The notes beneath the pieces are model-generated. The model saw only the letters and a list, made by a program, of their open reading frames with translations. It did not search any database and was not told the DNA's origin. Shown in pieces: positions 8,989 through 17,512 of a stretch of DNA of 23,696 bases (positions are counted from its first letter, which is position 1; the number at the start of each line of letters is the position of its first letter). Made by a program: the position numbers and the translations under genes. The stretch comes from Salinivirga sp964413185 (GTDB lineage Bacteria; Bacteroidota; Bacteroidia; Bacteroidales; Salinivirgaceae): positions 1-23,696 of the forward strand of contig CAYPSX010000037.1 in NCBI GenBank assembly GCA_964413185.1, read 5' to 3'.

Positions 8989-10593
8989 TTAATAATCAGG
9001 GTTTTGTGATAAATTGGTGTTTGCGTTAACATCTGATGAGGGTAACGGGAACAGGTTGTATTTTTCATCTGTTGCAGTGCCATCTTGTGTATTGCCTTTC
9101 CATGGCCAGTGATAATCGCCACTGGTTAGTTTTTCATAGCGAATAAGGTCTGTACGGCGATGGCATTCCCAATATAGCTCGCGTGCTCTTTCGTTAAGTA
9201 TGAAGTCGGGTTCGTTGAGGTCTGTAGCATCAACATCTCCTGATGCATCTCCATAAGCCCTCTGGCGTATTAAATTAACGTAAATAACGGCATCGCCTAT
9301 ATTTCCTCCGGTTCCTCCTTTTATAACCGCTTCAGCATACATGAGGTATACATCTGCAAGGCGGAACATCGGAAAATCAGTGTCCGGATAATCCTGGCTG
9401 GAGCCTTGTTCACCTGAGCTGGTTACGTTTTTGAATTTCCCAACAGCATAGCCTTGTTGAAAGTCGGAGATGTCTCCAATTTCTAAAGATTGGCTATAAT
9501 CTTCGCCATAAAAAATAGCTCTTGTGTCTGTGTCTCCGGATGGGTCACTAAATTTGTTTACCAGCGCTTTCGTGGTGCGTATACCTCCCCAGCCACCACC
9601 TATGCCGAACTCTGATGTGGGTATGTCGCCACCTACAGCGGCATGAATAATGAAGTTCGTTCCGCCATAAGTTTGCGTTTGTATTCCATCGTAAATGATA
9701 GGGAAAATTACTTCAGATAAATCCCCGTTGTCAGCCAGGAAAAGCTGCTCATAATTGTCTTCTAAAGAATAGGGCCCCTGTTCAATGACTTTTTTGGTGT
9801 AGGTAATAACTTCTGTATATTTTGCCTCATTGATATACACTTCGGCATTCAAATACAATTTGGCCAGAAGTGTCCACACAGCTCCCTGATCGGCACGACC
9901 ATATTCGTTTGTGCCTACAGTTGTAATATCGTCTTCGATGGCTTTAAGTTCCGATTCAATAAAAGTGAAAAGGCTTTCTTTGGTTATAGGCTCGGGCATA
10001 AATGAACCTACCGGATCGTTTTCATCGACAAATGGAACGCCACCACCGAAGAGGTCAAGCGCATGCCAGTAGCTTAATGCACGTAAGAACCGGGCTTCAA
10101 GCCTGTACTGTGCAACCTCGGCTTTTGTTTGAGCTGATTCACCACGCTCATCCAGTTTTTCGTTCGTTGTGGCACGGAGGAACTCGTTAGCTATCGAAAT
10201 CTGATAATAAATTCGGTAGTACATGGCAGCAATAAAATTATCACTGGCTCCCCAACTATGAGCATGGAAATCTTTAATGGTTTGGTCGTTCCAGCCAATT
10301 ACTGCTTCATCAGTTGTGAACTCCTGATGGTAAAAGTATCCGCGGAGGTATTGTCCAAATCCTTCATCTATACCGCTGATATCAGCCATACCAGCCGGTC
10401 CTTCCTGACCAGAAACGGCCAGACCCGCGTACAGTTTGGCCAGGTATGCTTTGTATGCTCCGGGCTCGTCGAAAACAATATCGGCAGTTGTTTCGTCCGG
10501 ATCTAAGGGCTCTGTATCTAAGTCGTTTAGACACGAAGTATACAAAAATACAAAGCCTAATAATACTGTTGCTATTTTAATTATATATTTCAT
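8989..10593 (-). CDS. susD: SusD/RagB family glycan-binding lipoprotein
   Basis: A 534-residue SusD homologue. The lipoprotein signal peptide ends in the lipobox YTSC (Cys21). The helical TPR-like N-terminal half includes NFIAAMYYRIYYQISIANEF and the family segment EARFLRALSYWHALDLFGGG with PFVDE. The C-terminal RagB/SusD half contains FPMFRLADVYLMYAEA, the repeated-residue segment YVNLIRQRA, and ILNERARELYWECHRRTDLIR, followed by the usual NLFPLPSSDVNANTNLSQNP ending. These are strong family hallmarks. The protein caps the SusC barrel at the cell surface and delivers oligosaccharide; the enzyme neighbours indicate starch or maltodextrin. It is 12 bp after susC and 18 bp before susE, clearly one operon. 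Confidence 0.96.
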   Translation of the reverse strand: MKYIIKIATVLLGFVFLYTSCLNDLDTEPLDPDETTADIVFDEPGAYKAYLAKLYAGLAVSGQEGPAGMADISGIDEGFGQYLRGYFYHQEFTTDEAVIGWNDQTIKDFHAHSWGASDNFIAAMYYRIYYQISIANEFLRATTNEKLDERGESAQTKAEVAQYRLEARFLRALSYWHALDLFGGGVPFVDENDPVGSFMPEPITKESLFTFIESELKAIEDDITTVGTNEYGRADQGAVWTLLAKLYLNAEVYINEAKYTEVITYTKKVIEQGPYSLEDNYEQLFLADNGDLSEVIFPIIYDGIQTQTYGGTNFIIHAAVGGDIPTSEFGIGGGWGGIRTTKALVNKFSDPSGDTDTRAIFYGEDYSQSLEIGDISDFQQGYAVGKFKNVTSSGEQGSSQDYPDTDFPMFRLADVYLMYAEAVIKGGTGGNIGDAVIYVNLIRQRAYGDASGDVDATDLNEPDFILNERARELYWECHRRTDLIRYEKLTSGDYHWPWKGNTQDGTATDEKYNLFPLPSSDVNANTNLSQNPDY

Positions 10594-10605
10594 GGTTGTA
10601 ATGTT

Positions 10606-13600
10606 TTAGAAAGTTACGTTAACACCTAGTGCAAAAGATGTTGGCCTTGGATAAATCCGGTTGTCAATTCCATTGGTCAATTCCGGATCCAATCCTTCGT
10701 ATTTGGTGATTAGGAATGCATTATTTACTGTCCCCGACACTGTTACGTTAAAGCCTTGTTGTGCAACATCTTCAAATAAATAACTTAACGTTATATTATC
10801 CATTCTAAAGAATGAACCGTTTCTGATGTAATAATCTGACAAATACCAGGGTGTGTCGAAATCAGAATCGTAAACAGTGCTTGTTACATTGCTCAGGTAG
10901 GGGCCTTCACTTCTGTACAAACGTTCGTAAACGCCGTTTTCTGAATCAACATTATAATACACATAGTTGCCAAAATTAGCTCTTCCTGCAAATGATAAAT
11001 ACCAGTTTTTGTAGTTAAATGATGAACTGATACCAAAGGTGAGGTCCGGGTTCGGATTTTCTTTGTGTACACGGTCATTGTCATCAATTGTTCCGTCGCC
11101 GTTTTGGTCTACAAATAAACCGGGAATCGGGTCCCCGTTTTCATCGTATATTTGTTCGTATACGAAGAAAGAGTTGGTTGAATAACCTACGCTGTGCATT
11201 TGAATAGTAGAACCAACACCACCGGAAATTCCACCGGTTTCAACGCCCAGGTAATCGGGGTCTTCGGAAAGGGTTAGTTTCGTGATTTCATTCTGGTTGT
11301 AAGTCATGTTCAAACCAATATCCCATACCATATCTTTAGTAGAAATGGGTTTACCGTTGATCGCAAATTCAACACCTCTGTTTTCCATGTTTCCTACGTT
11401 GGTATTAATGTAGTTGGTGAGGTTACTACCAGCGGGAACCGGAATGTAGTTGAGCAGGTCTTTTGTTTCGCGATAGTATACATCGATAGAACCACTAATA
11501 CGGTCTTCGAGGAAACCATAATCGAATGCCATGTTCCACGTAGTGGTTTCTTCCCACTTCAAACTTTCGTCATAGCCCTCAGGCCTGATTGTTTGGTAAT
11601 ATGTGTCTCCTAACATGTAGGATGCTCCGTTCAAACTGTAGGTATATCTTGGCATCCACTCATAGTAACCGCCAACATCTTGCTGCCCGGTAACTCCCCA
11701 GCCGGCTCTTAGTTTGAGTTTTGATAAAACATCGATGCCTTGCATGAACGATTCTTTGTGTATTTTCCAGCCCACTGCTACCGAAGGAAAGAAGCCCCAG
11801 CGATTGTCAGGTGAGAAACGTGATGTTCCGTCTTCTCTCATGGTTAAGGTAACCAGGTACCTGTCTTTCAGGCTATAGTTCAAGCGGCCGTAAAAGGAGA
11901 TGAGTAATAGTTCACCTTCATCGTACAGGCTGTCGATGTTGAATGTCCGTGAGGGACTGCCAGCGAAGGTTTTTCTGTACATGCCCGGTTGTCCTGAAAT
12001 AGGGCTGATTTCTGAGTCCTGGATGTAATTACCATTGATGGCATCGTTTTTATAGTAAAAGCGTTGCCATGAATAACCAGCCATAAAATCAACTTTACTA
12101 TCAATGGCTGCTATTTCTTTAACATAATTTCCATAGAAATCCAATAGCTGGTTTTTCTTAGTTTGCTCATATTCGTTAAATGTACCACCTCCGTTTATCG
12201 GGTCGTAAGTCCATGGTGCGTGAGAAGGAACTATTATTTCTCCTTCGCCATTGGAATAATCGTAACCCAGGTTGAGTTTTAACTTAAGGTCCGGGAAGAA
12301 GTGTAATTTGTAATCCACTTGCGCATTACCAATAAAAGTGTTAACGGTTGACTGGTCATCACGCATATTAAGCAGGCCAACCGGGTTACTGGTAGCTTGT
12401 TCAATTGGTCTGTAACCTCCGGCTTCACCTTGTATCCAGGACCAATACCCGCCATAGTCGGTTTCAGGCATTAGAATTGTATCAGCAACTTCATCGCCAT
12501 CTACATCGTTTGTGTAGTAAGGGGTGTATGTTTCGTCGCTTTTTACAGGTTTGGTTGGGTCATGCTGAATTGCAGCACCAATAGCATCGCGGTTGGCAAA
12601 TGTATTTTGAATGTTTGATCCTTTAACATTAACATTCACTTTAAGATGATCATCTAAAAATGTTGGGTTCAGGTTGAGTGATCCGGTAAAACGCTCGTTA
12701 TTGTCTGTTTTTAAAATACCATCGTTGTTGCTGTATCCAACCGAAACACGGTATGGAAGCATTTTGTATGCCCCTGAAGCAGCTATATTGTGTTCTGTAC
12801 CGAATGCGTTTTGATAAATTTCATCTTGCCAATCTGTGTCAGCGGTGCCCAGCATATTTATTTGGTTTGGGTATTTTTCTTCTACCAGATTGAAAAATTC
12901 TTCAGCACCAAGAACATCCACTTTTTTGTTGGCTACGTATGCATTTAGTTTACCATTGTAGGTAATTTTCATTTCTTCACCGGCTTTTCCTTTTTTGGTG
13001 GTAATGATGATTACTCCGTTGGATGCACGAGAACCGTAAATAGCGGTTGCCGATGCATCTTTGAGAACTGTGAATGTTTCAATGTCGTTTGGGTTGATGG
13101 TATTCAGCGGGTTACGCGATCCTGAAATGCCGCCACCGCTAATTGGGACACCATCTACAACAATGAGGGGGTCGTTTGTGGCCGATAGCGAAGCACCACC
13201 TCGAATACGTATTTGCGAGCCTTCACCCGGTGCACCGCCACTGCTGGTGATTTGTACACCGGCTACTTTACCTGTAAGCAGGTCTTGCGGCGAAGTAATT
13301 GCACCTTTGTTGAAATCGCGGGCATTAATGGCTTGTACCGAACCGGTGGCATCTTCTTCTTTTTGCACACCATATCCGATTACCAGTATCTCGCCCAGCG
13401 ACTCAATGTCGGGCATCATAACCACATCAATTTTGGTTTGGTCACCTACTCGTTTTTCTTCGGTAACATATCCTACAAACGAAAAAACCAACACAGCGTC
13501 GTTCCCGGGAACTTTTATACTGTATTGGCCGTCGGTTCCTGTTATTGTACCTGAAGTCGTTCCTTGTATCGTAACGTTTACTCCAGGTAATGTGTTGCCA

Positions 13601-13713
13601 TCCATGTCGTTAACCTCTCCTGAAACGGTTTTTTGTGCAAAAACCGACGAGCTGGTCATTATAAGGAGGCCTGCAAGTAGTAATTTTACAGAGATAGATT
13701 TTACAATTTTCAT
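10606..13713 (-). CDS. susC: SusC/RagA family TonB-dependent outer-membrane transporter
   Basis: A 1035-residue SusC-type transporter. Signal peptide 1-26 (VFA|QK). A carboxypeptidase-regulatory-like domain spans ~29-102 (VSGEVNDMDGNTLPGVNVTI). The conserved stretch VIGYGVQKEED (111-121) leads into the plug domain (~120-245), which ends in YGSRASNGVIIITTKKG (226-242), a SusC hallmark. The rest is a beta-barrel finishing with the aromatic C-terminus FALGVNVTF needed for outer-membrane insertion. It imports maltooligosaccharides through the outer membrane using TonB energy, with SusD as lid. First gene of the minus-strand operon, with a recognisable promoter about 75 bp upstream, divergent from the LacI regulator. 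Confidence 0.97.
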   Translation of the reverse strand: MKIVKSISVKLLLAGLLIMTSSSVFAQKTVSGEVNDMDGNTLPGVNVTIQGTTSGTITGTDGQYSIKVPGNDAVLVFSFVGYVTEEKRVGDQTKIDVVMMPDIESLGEILVIGYGVQKEEDATGSVQAINARDFNKGAITSPQDLLTGKVAGVQITSSGGAPGEGSQIRIRGGASLSATNDPLIVVDGVPISGGGISGSRNPLNTINPNDIETFTVLKDASATAIYGSRASNGVIIITTKKGKAGEEMKITYNGKLNAYVANKKVDVLGAEEFFNLVEEKYPNQINMLGTADTDWQDEIYQNAFGTEHNIAASGAYKMLPYRVSVGYSNNDGILKTDNNERFTGSLNLNPTFLDDHLKVNVNVKGSNIQNTFANRDAIGAAIQHDPTKPVKSDETYTPYYTNDVDGDEVADTILMPETDYGGYWSWIQGEAGGYRPIEQATSNPVGLLNMRDDQSTVNTFIGNAQVDYKLHFFPDLKLKLNLGYDYSNGEGEIIVPSHAPWTYDPINGGGTFNEYEQTKKNQLLDFYGNYVKEIAAIDSKVDFMAGYSWQRFYYKNDAINGNYIQDSEISPISGQPGMYRKTFAGSPSRTFNIDSLYDEGELLLISFYGRLNYSLKDRYLVTLTMREDGTSRFSPDNRWGFFPSVAVGWKIHKESFMQGIDVLSKLKLRAGWGVTGQQDVGGYYEWMPRYTYSLNGASYMLGDTYYQTIRPEGYDESLKWEETTTWNMAFDYGFLEDRISGSIDVYYRETKDLLNYIPVPAGSNLTNYINTNVGNMENRGVEFAINGKPISTKDMVWDIGLNMTYNQNEITKLTLSEDPDYLGVETGGISGGVGSTIQMHSVGYSTNSFFVYEQIYDENGDPIPGLFVDQNGDGTIDDNDRVHKENPNPDLTFGISSSFNYKNWYLSFAGRANFGNYVYYNVDSENGVYERLYRSEGPYLSNVTSTVYDSDFDTPWYLSDYYIRNGSFFRMDNITLSYLFEDVAQQGFNVTVSGTVNNAFLITKYEGLDPELTNGIDNRIYPRPTSFALGVNVTF

Positions 13714-13789
13714 CGCATTAGTTTTACTTCATAAAATTTAAAACATTTAACCTTAAAAATGATTTAATGATTTCTTAATTTCTCCTTTA

Positions 13790-13819
13790 CAAAATTATTC
13801 TATATAGCTTAAAAATCAA
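13790..13819 (-). promoter_or_regulatory. Bacteroidota-type promoter for susC operon
   Basis: On the minus strand TAATTTTG (13790-13797) matches the TAnnTTTG -7 box exactly. A TTG (-33 element) at 13817-13819 gives a 19-bp spacer, within the known range for Bacteroidota primary-sigma promoters. The predicted start near 13784 leaves an untranslated leader of about 70 nt before the susC ATG. Confidence 0.7.
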
Positions 13820-13840
13820 GAAATTACACGTTTTTTTTTA

Positions 13841-13865
13841 CGCAAACGAGACCGCAATCGATTGC
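13841..13865. promoter_or_regulatory. Putative LacI-family operator with extra half-site
   Basis: GCAATCGATTGC (13854-13865) is a perfect 12-bp palindrome with a central CG step, the form typical of LacI/GalR-family operators. A second copy of its half, CGCAAnCGA, occurs in direct orientation at 13841-13849 against 13853-13861, exactly 12 bp apart. It lies between divergent susC and the lacI-type gene, roughly 75 bp upstream of the predicted susC start. It is close to a weak lacI promoter candidate (TATCTTTC, 13897-13904, 7 of 8 to the -7 box). Confidence 0.6.
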
Positions 13866-13943
13866 ACTATTTTTTCTTTTAACCAATTTTTAATTGTATC
13901 TTTCAATTTCTTTAACAAACTAAGAATAGAGGTTGTTCTGTTT

Positions 13944-14954
13944 ATGAAAAATTCATTTATTACCATAAAAGATATTGCAAGGGAACTCGGTATTTCAGCC
14001 TCAACAGTTTCACGAGCATTGAAAGATCATCCCGATATCAGCCAGAAAACAAAAGACCGTGTGGTTGAATATGCACAGCGCATGGGATACCAGCCTAATT
14101 CTATCGCATTGAGCTTAAAAAGCAGGCAAAGCCATGTTATTGGTCTTATAGTCCCGGAAATTGTGCACCATTTCTTTTCATCTGTAATTAGTGGTATTGA
14201 TGATGTGGCCAGCGAAGCCGGTTATAACGTAATTATCAGTCAATCAAACGAGTCTTTTGAACGCGAAATTCATAACACTAAAACATTGTTGGGAAGCCGG
14301 GTTGACGGCCTTTTGGTTTCGCGTACCAAAGAAACCACAGATTACGAGCATTTCCGAGATGCCAATAAAGCCGGTGTGCCCATTGTGTTTTTCGATCGTA
14401 CATGCGAAGGTGTAAATGCCGACAATGTAATTATTGACGATAAACGTGCTGCTTTCGATGCTGTTGAATACCTTATTAATACAGGTTGCAAAGATATAGT
14501 ACATTTAAAAGGCCCCGAGAATTTGATTATCAGTCACCAACGACTTACCGGATATCGCCAGGCGCTGGAGAAATATAACGTGCCGTTAAAAAAAGAAAAT
14601 GTAATTGAGGCAGACAATTTTGAAAAAGGAAAAGCTGCCATGCAGAAGTTAATCGCCGATAAACGAATACCCGAAGCCATATTTACGGTAAATGATATAA
14701 CCGGACTTGGTGCCATGATGGCGCTTAAAGAAGAAGGACTGAAAATACCCGAACAGGTTTCCATTGTAGGTTTTACTAATGGAATAGTTTCACGGTTATC
14801 GGATCCAACGCTGACAACCATTGAGCAAAATGGCTATTTAATGGGCAAAACCGCTGCAAAGCTATTGCTTGAGCGTATTGAAAGTGAAACAGAATTGCCT
14901 CCCCGTACCGAAATTATCCCAACAAAACTGATTGTACGAAATTCTACATTTTAA
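13944..14954 (+). CDS. LacI/GalR family transcriptional regulator
   Basis: A 336-residue one-component regulator. The N-terminal helix-turn-helix is textbook LacI (TIKDIARELGISASTVSRAL, 7-26), followed by the hinge-helix region (NSIALSLKSRQSHVIGLIVP, 52-71). A periplasmic-binding-protein-like effector domain follows (SRVDGLLVSRT, GVPIVFFDR, FTVNDITGLGAMMAL) and ends with the usual TTIEQNGYLMGKTAAKLLLERI segment. Expected role: sensing maltose or a related sugar and controlling the divergent susC operon, and possibly its own gene and the MFS gene, through the palindrome at 13854-13865. Classical gut Sus loci use SusR instead; LacI regulators on alpha-glucan loci are known in other Bacteroidota. 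Whether it represses or activates cannot be read from sequence. Confidence 0.95.
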   Translation: MKNSFITIKDIARELGISASTVSRALKDHPDISQKTKDRVVEYAQRMGYQPNSIALSLKSRQSHVIGLIVPEIVHHFFSSVISGIDDVASEAGYNVIISQSNESFEREIHNTKTLLGSRVDGLLVSRTKETTDYEHFRDANKAGVPIVFFDRTCEGVNADNVIIDDKRAAFDAVEYLINTGCKDIVHLKGPENLIISHQRLTGYRQALEKYNVPLKKENVIEADNFEKGKAAMQKLIADKRIPEAIFTVNDITGLGAMMALKEEGLKIPEQVSIVGFTNGIVSRLSDPTLTTIEQNGYLMGKTAAKLLLERIESETELPPRTEIIPTKLIVRNSTF

Positions 14955-15288
14955 CGATTTGTTTGGCAGAAAATTGAAAATCAACAATTTTTTGTATATT
15001 AGTGGCACCTTAAATGATTTGATTTCTTCTTATTTTCTCTCATAAAAGCCCCATTTTCAGGGGAGTATATTTTTTTTGACATATTGTTGTTATTAGAAAT
15101 TTCGTGAAACGAATTTTTACGACATATAATTGTAAAATCTTTGCCGTTTTTGTGCAAAGCTTTTGCTTTTGTAAAGATTACTATTTTGTTTTCGGTTTGA
15201 AAGAACCGAAAATGTATCATTATATAATCAGTTTTAAAAAAAATGAAGAGGAAAATGCTTTCGTATTTTTCTCAAAAAAACTATAAGA
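14955..15288 (+). other. Gene-free gap between lacI and MFS transporter
   Basis: This 334-bp AT-rich stretch holds no convincing gene. Contents: a CCCC/GGGG stem (15049-15063) a few bases before a T-run (15070-15077), a weak terminator candidate for the regulator; an inverted repeat TTCGT-GAA-ACGAA (15101-15113); and a perfect 9-bp hairpin with a 6-nt loop (15189-15212), about 75 bp before the MFS start. I see no clean TAnnTTTG box; AATCTTTG (15136-15143) differs at one base. The MFS gene may be transcribed from lacI or from a promoter I cannot recognise. Confidence 0.5.
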
Positions 15289-17199
15289 ATGAAACAAAAA
15301 CCTAAATTAAGTTTTTGGCAAATTTGGAACATGAGTTTCGGTTTTCTCGGAATTCAATTTGGATTTGCCTTACAAAATGCCAATGTGAGCCGTATTTTTG
15401 AAACATTGGGTGCCAATGTAGATAATATTCCCATTCTCTGGATCGCGGCTCCCGTTACAGGGCTAATTGTACAGCCGATAATTGGCCATTGGAGCGATAA
15501 AACCTGGGGCAGACTGGGCCGCAGACGGCCATTCTTCCTTGTGGGCGCCATTTTTGCTTCTTTGGCGTTGATTGTCATGCCGAACTCACCAGTGTTATGG
15601 GTGGCTGCCGGAATGCTCTGGATTATGGATGCTTCCATAAATGTCTCTATGGAGCCTTTCCGCGCTTTTGTTGGCGATATGATGCCGTCTAAGCAGCGAA
15701 CCGCAGGCTTTGCCATGCAGAGCTTTTTTATTGGTACCGGCGCTGTTGTAGCATCGCTGCTTCCTTACATGATGACCAACTGGATTGGTGTTTCAAATAC
15801 TGCCCCGGAAGGTGTTATTCCCGATTCTGTGAAATTTTCATTTTATATAGGTGGTGCTGTTTTTTTCCTTGCTGTGCTTTGGACAGTGATCAGAACCAAA
15901 GAATATTCACCGGAAGAGCTGAAGGAATTCGACGATTATGAGGAAGATGCTCCAGAAGATGACCATGCCGAAACCAAAGGTGCTATTACCCGCTCACTGC
16001 GGGTCGGCATTGTTGCCCTTATTTTGGGCGTGGGATTAACAGCTCTTTTTTATTATGTTCATGTTGAAAAAGAAGTTTTTATTCTTTCGTTCGGGTTAAT
16101 TGTATTTGCCCTTTTTGAGTTGTTATCGGCATTGTTGCAAACTAAAAACAAACGAAATGGACTCACATCTATTTTTAATGATTTAAACACCATGCCACTG
16201 GCCATGAAGCAATTGGCCATTGTCCAGTTTTTCTCATGGTTTGCGCTTTTTGCCATGTGGATTTATACAACGAATGGTGTTACTGCCGATAAATACGATA
16301 TGAAAGTGGATAAGGAAATGGTTACTTTTCTTACCCATGAACTCGATGAAATGTCTTCTAAAGGTTTGGTAGATGAAGAAAAAGAGGCCAATTTGCTAAA
16401 GGAATTGGCAAGATATGATAAAAAATTGTCTCAGGGCGAAGATGTTTCTGCCACTGTAAATCTGGTCAAATTCTTTCTGAGTAATAAAATTTTTAATGAA
16501 AAAGACCTGGGGAAAGAACTCCAGGGTTCGCTTGAAGGATATAAAGGCGTTGATAAAGAAGGGCTCCGGAAAGCTTTGGCATCGTTGAAAAAGCAAATGA
16601 ACAGAGAAACACCCGACATACCCTATGCCACACTTAGTGTTGTGTCCGGGTTTGCTGATAAAGGCGAAATTCAATTGCCCCCGGGAATGCGAAGCGATTT
16701 CTCTTTTTACACCCGCCTGAAAGAAATTCGTAAATCATACAACGACGGTGCCGATTGGGTTGGTGTCGGCTTTGGTGTTTACAACGGCTTTGCAGCAGTA
16801 TTTGCCTTTTTTCTCATGTTCATGGCACGCGTTACAAACCGGCGCATAACCCACATGCTTTCATTGCTAGTTGGCGGACTAAGTTATTTGGCTGTGTTTT
16901 GGATACAAGATACCGGATTTTTGTTGCTACTGCCTTTCGTGGGAATTGGACTGGCCTGGGCGAGTATTTTGGCTATTCCGTACGCCATTCTCACCGGCTC
17001 ATTGCCCCAAAATAAAATGGGCGTGTACATGGGAATTTTCAACTTTTTTATCGTGATCCCGCAAATCCTTGCAGCAAGTTTGCTCGGTTTTTTTGTGAAA
17101 TTCTGGTTCGATACCGAAGCAATCTATGCGCTTGTCCTTGGCGGGGTTTCATTATTGATTGCCGGTGTAATGACGCTTTTTGTTAAAGATGACGATTAA
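15289..17199 (+). CDS. MFS sugar (maltose-type) transporter, SLC45/MalT-like, with large insert
   Basis: A 636-residue inner-membrane transporter. Its start (FWQIWNMSFGFLGIQFGFAL) and the loop motif GRLGRRRPF (74-82) mark the SLC45/GPH-like MFS group that accompanies maltose loci in Bacteroidota. Membrane segments are visible at ~14-30, 50-66, 82-97, 101-118, 141-163, 184-202, then 238-256, 262-283, 307-325, 489-513, 519-538, 542-563, 577-602 and 611-631. Residues 205-230 form a very acidic loop. Residues ~340-484 are a long charged soluble insert between the segment ending MWIYTTNG and ADWVGVGFGVYNG, absent from the ~450-residue relatives I know. Expected role: proton-coupled uptake of maltose or maltodextrin from the periplasm to feed GH65. 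It ends convergent with the TonB receptor. Confidence 0.9.
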   Translation: MKQKPKLSFWQIWNMSFGFLGIQFGFALQNANVSRIFETLGANVDNIPILWIAAPVTGLIVQPIIGHWSDKTWGRLGRRRPFFLVGAIFASLALIVMPNSPVLWVAAGMLWIMDASINVSMEPFRAFVGDMMPSKQRTAGFAMQSFFIGTGAVVASLLPYMMTNWIGVSNTAPEGVIPDSVKFSFYIGGAVFFLAVLWTVIRTKEYSPEELKEFDDYEEDAPEDDHAETKGAITRSLRVGIVALILGVGLTALFYYVHVEKEVFILSFGLIVFALFELLSALLQTKNKRNGLTSIFNDLNTMPLAMKQLAIVQFFSWFALFAMWIYTTNGVTADKYDMKVDKEMVTFLTHELDEMSSKGLVDEEKEANLLKELARYDKKLSQGEDVSATVNLVKFFLSNKIFNEKDLGKELQGSLEGYKGVDKEGLRKALASLKKQMNRETPDIPYATLSVVSGFADKGEIQLPPGMRSDFSFYTRLKEIRKSYNDGADWVGVGFGVYNGFAAVFAFFLMFMARVTNRRITHMLSLLVGGLSYLAVFWIQDTGFLLLLPFVGIGLAWASILAIPYAILTGSLPQNKMGVYMGIFNFFIVIPQILAASLLGFFVKFWFDTEAIYALVLGGVSLLIAGVMTLFVKDDD

Positions 17200-17201
17200 T
17201 T

Positions 17202-17324
17202 AGTGTCCGTCAATAAACTCCATTTTCTGCGTTATTCTCACTCAAACTCGTATCATTTACACCAGTAAACTCAACGACTTTGAGTTTCGAAAGCCTTGAA
17301 AATGGAGTTTATTCACTGGACACT
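17202..17324. mobile_element. 123-bp inverted-repeat element (MITE-like or IS remnant)
   Basis: The ends are imperfect terminal inverted repeats: AGTGTCC-GTC-AATAAACTCCATTTTC (17202-17227) against GAAAATGGAGTTTATT-CACT-GGACACT (17298-17324), with 7 + 16 bases exactly complementary. An inner inverted repeat (17240-17250 with 17275-17285, one mismatch) lets the whole element fold into a long hairpin. It carries no coding sequence and I see no clear target-site duplication. It sits between two convergent genes, only 2 bp after the MFS stop codon. It could be a non-autonomous element or a deleted insertion sequence; I do not recognise the family. Confidence 0.6.
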
Positions 17325-17365
17325 CTGACTTTATAGACAGGCTCTAATTAGTATTCAATTTTTTT

Positions 17366-17407
17366 AAAAACTCCCGTTGACTATAAACATGTCACGAGAG
17401 TTTTTTT
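17366..17407 (+). terminator. Intrinsic terminator downstream of MFS transporter
   Basis: AAAAACTC (17366-17373) pairs with GAGTTTTT (17398-17405), with a further inner TGAC/GTCA stem (17378-17381 with 17391-17394), and a run of seven T follows on the plus strand (17401-17407). The A-run on the left arm could make it work in both directions, serving the convergent TonB-receptor gene as well. The remaining ~105 bp to that gene hold nothing I recognise. Confidence 0.75.
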
Positions 17408-17512
17408 GTTAGTGATCGTGGGTACGGAATAAATTATCAGTGTATAAATAAATGTAACCTGGGACGAAGGACGGGCTTAGATAATTTGAACTCTGTAATT
17501 TACAAACTCACA

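Noticed and set aside
13061..13741. 226-codon plus-strand frame opposite the 5' part of susC
   Set aside because: It is antisense to an unmistakable SusC N-terminus and plug; its Ser/Thr/Pro-rich translation is typical of a shadow frame.
15049..15077. CCCC/GGGG hairpin followed by T-run as lacI terminator
   Set aside because: Only four base pairs with a 7-nt loop and several bases between the stem and the T-run; too weak to call as a separate terminator.
15104..15286. 60-codon plus-strand reading frame ending 2 bp before the MFS start
   Set aside because: Phe/Tyr/Cys/Lys-rich translation of AT-rich sequence containing a hairpin; no domain-like pattern. A leader peptide is conceivable but nothing supports it.
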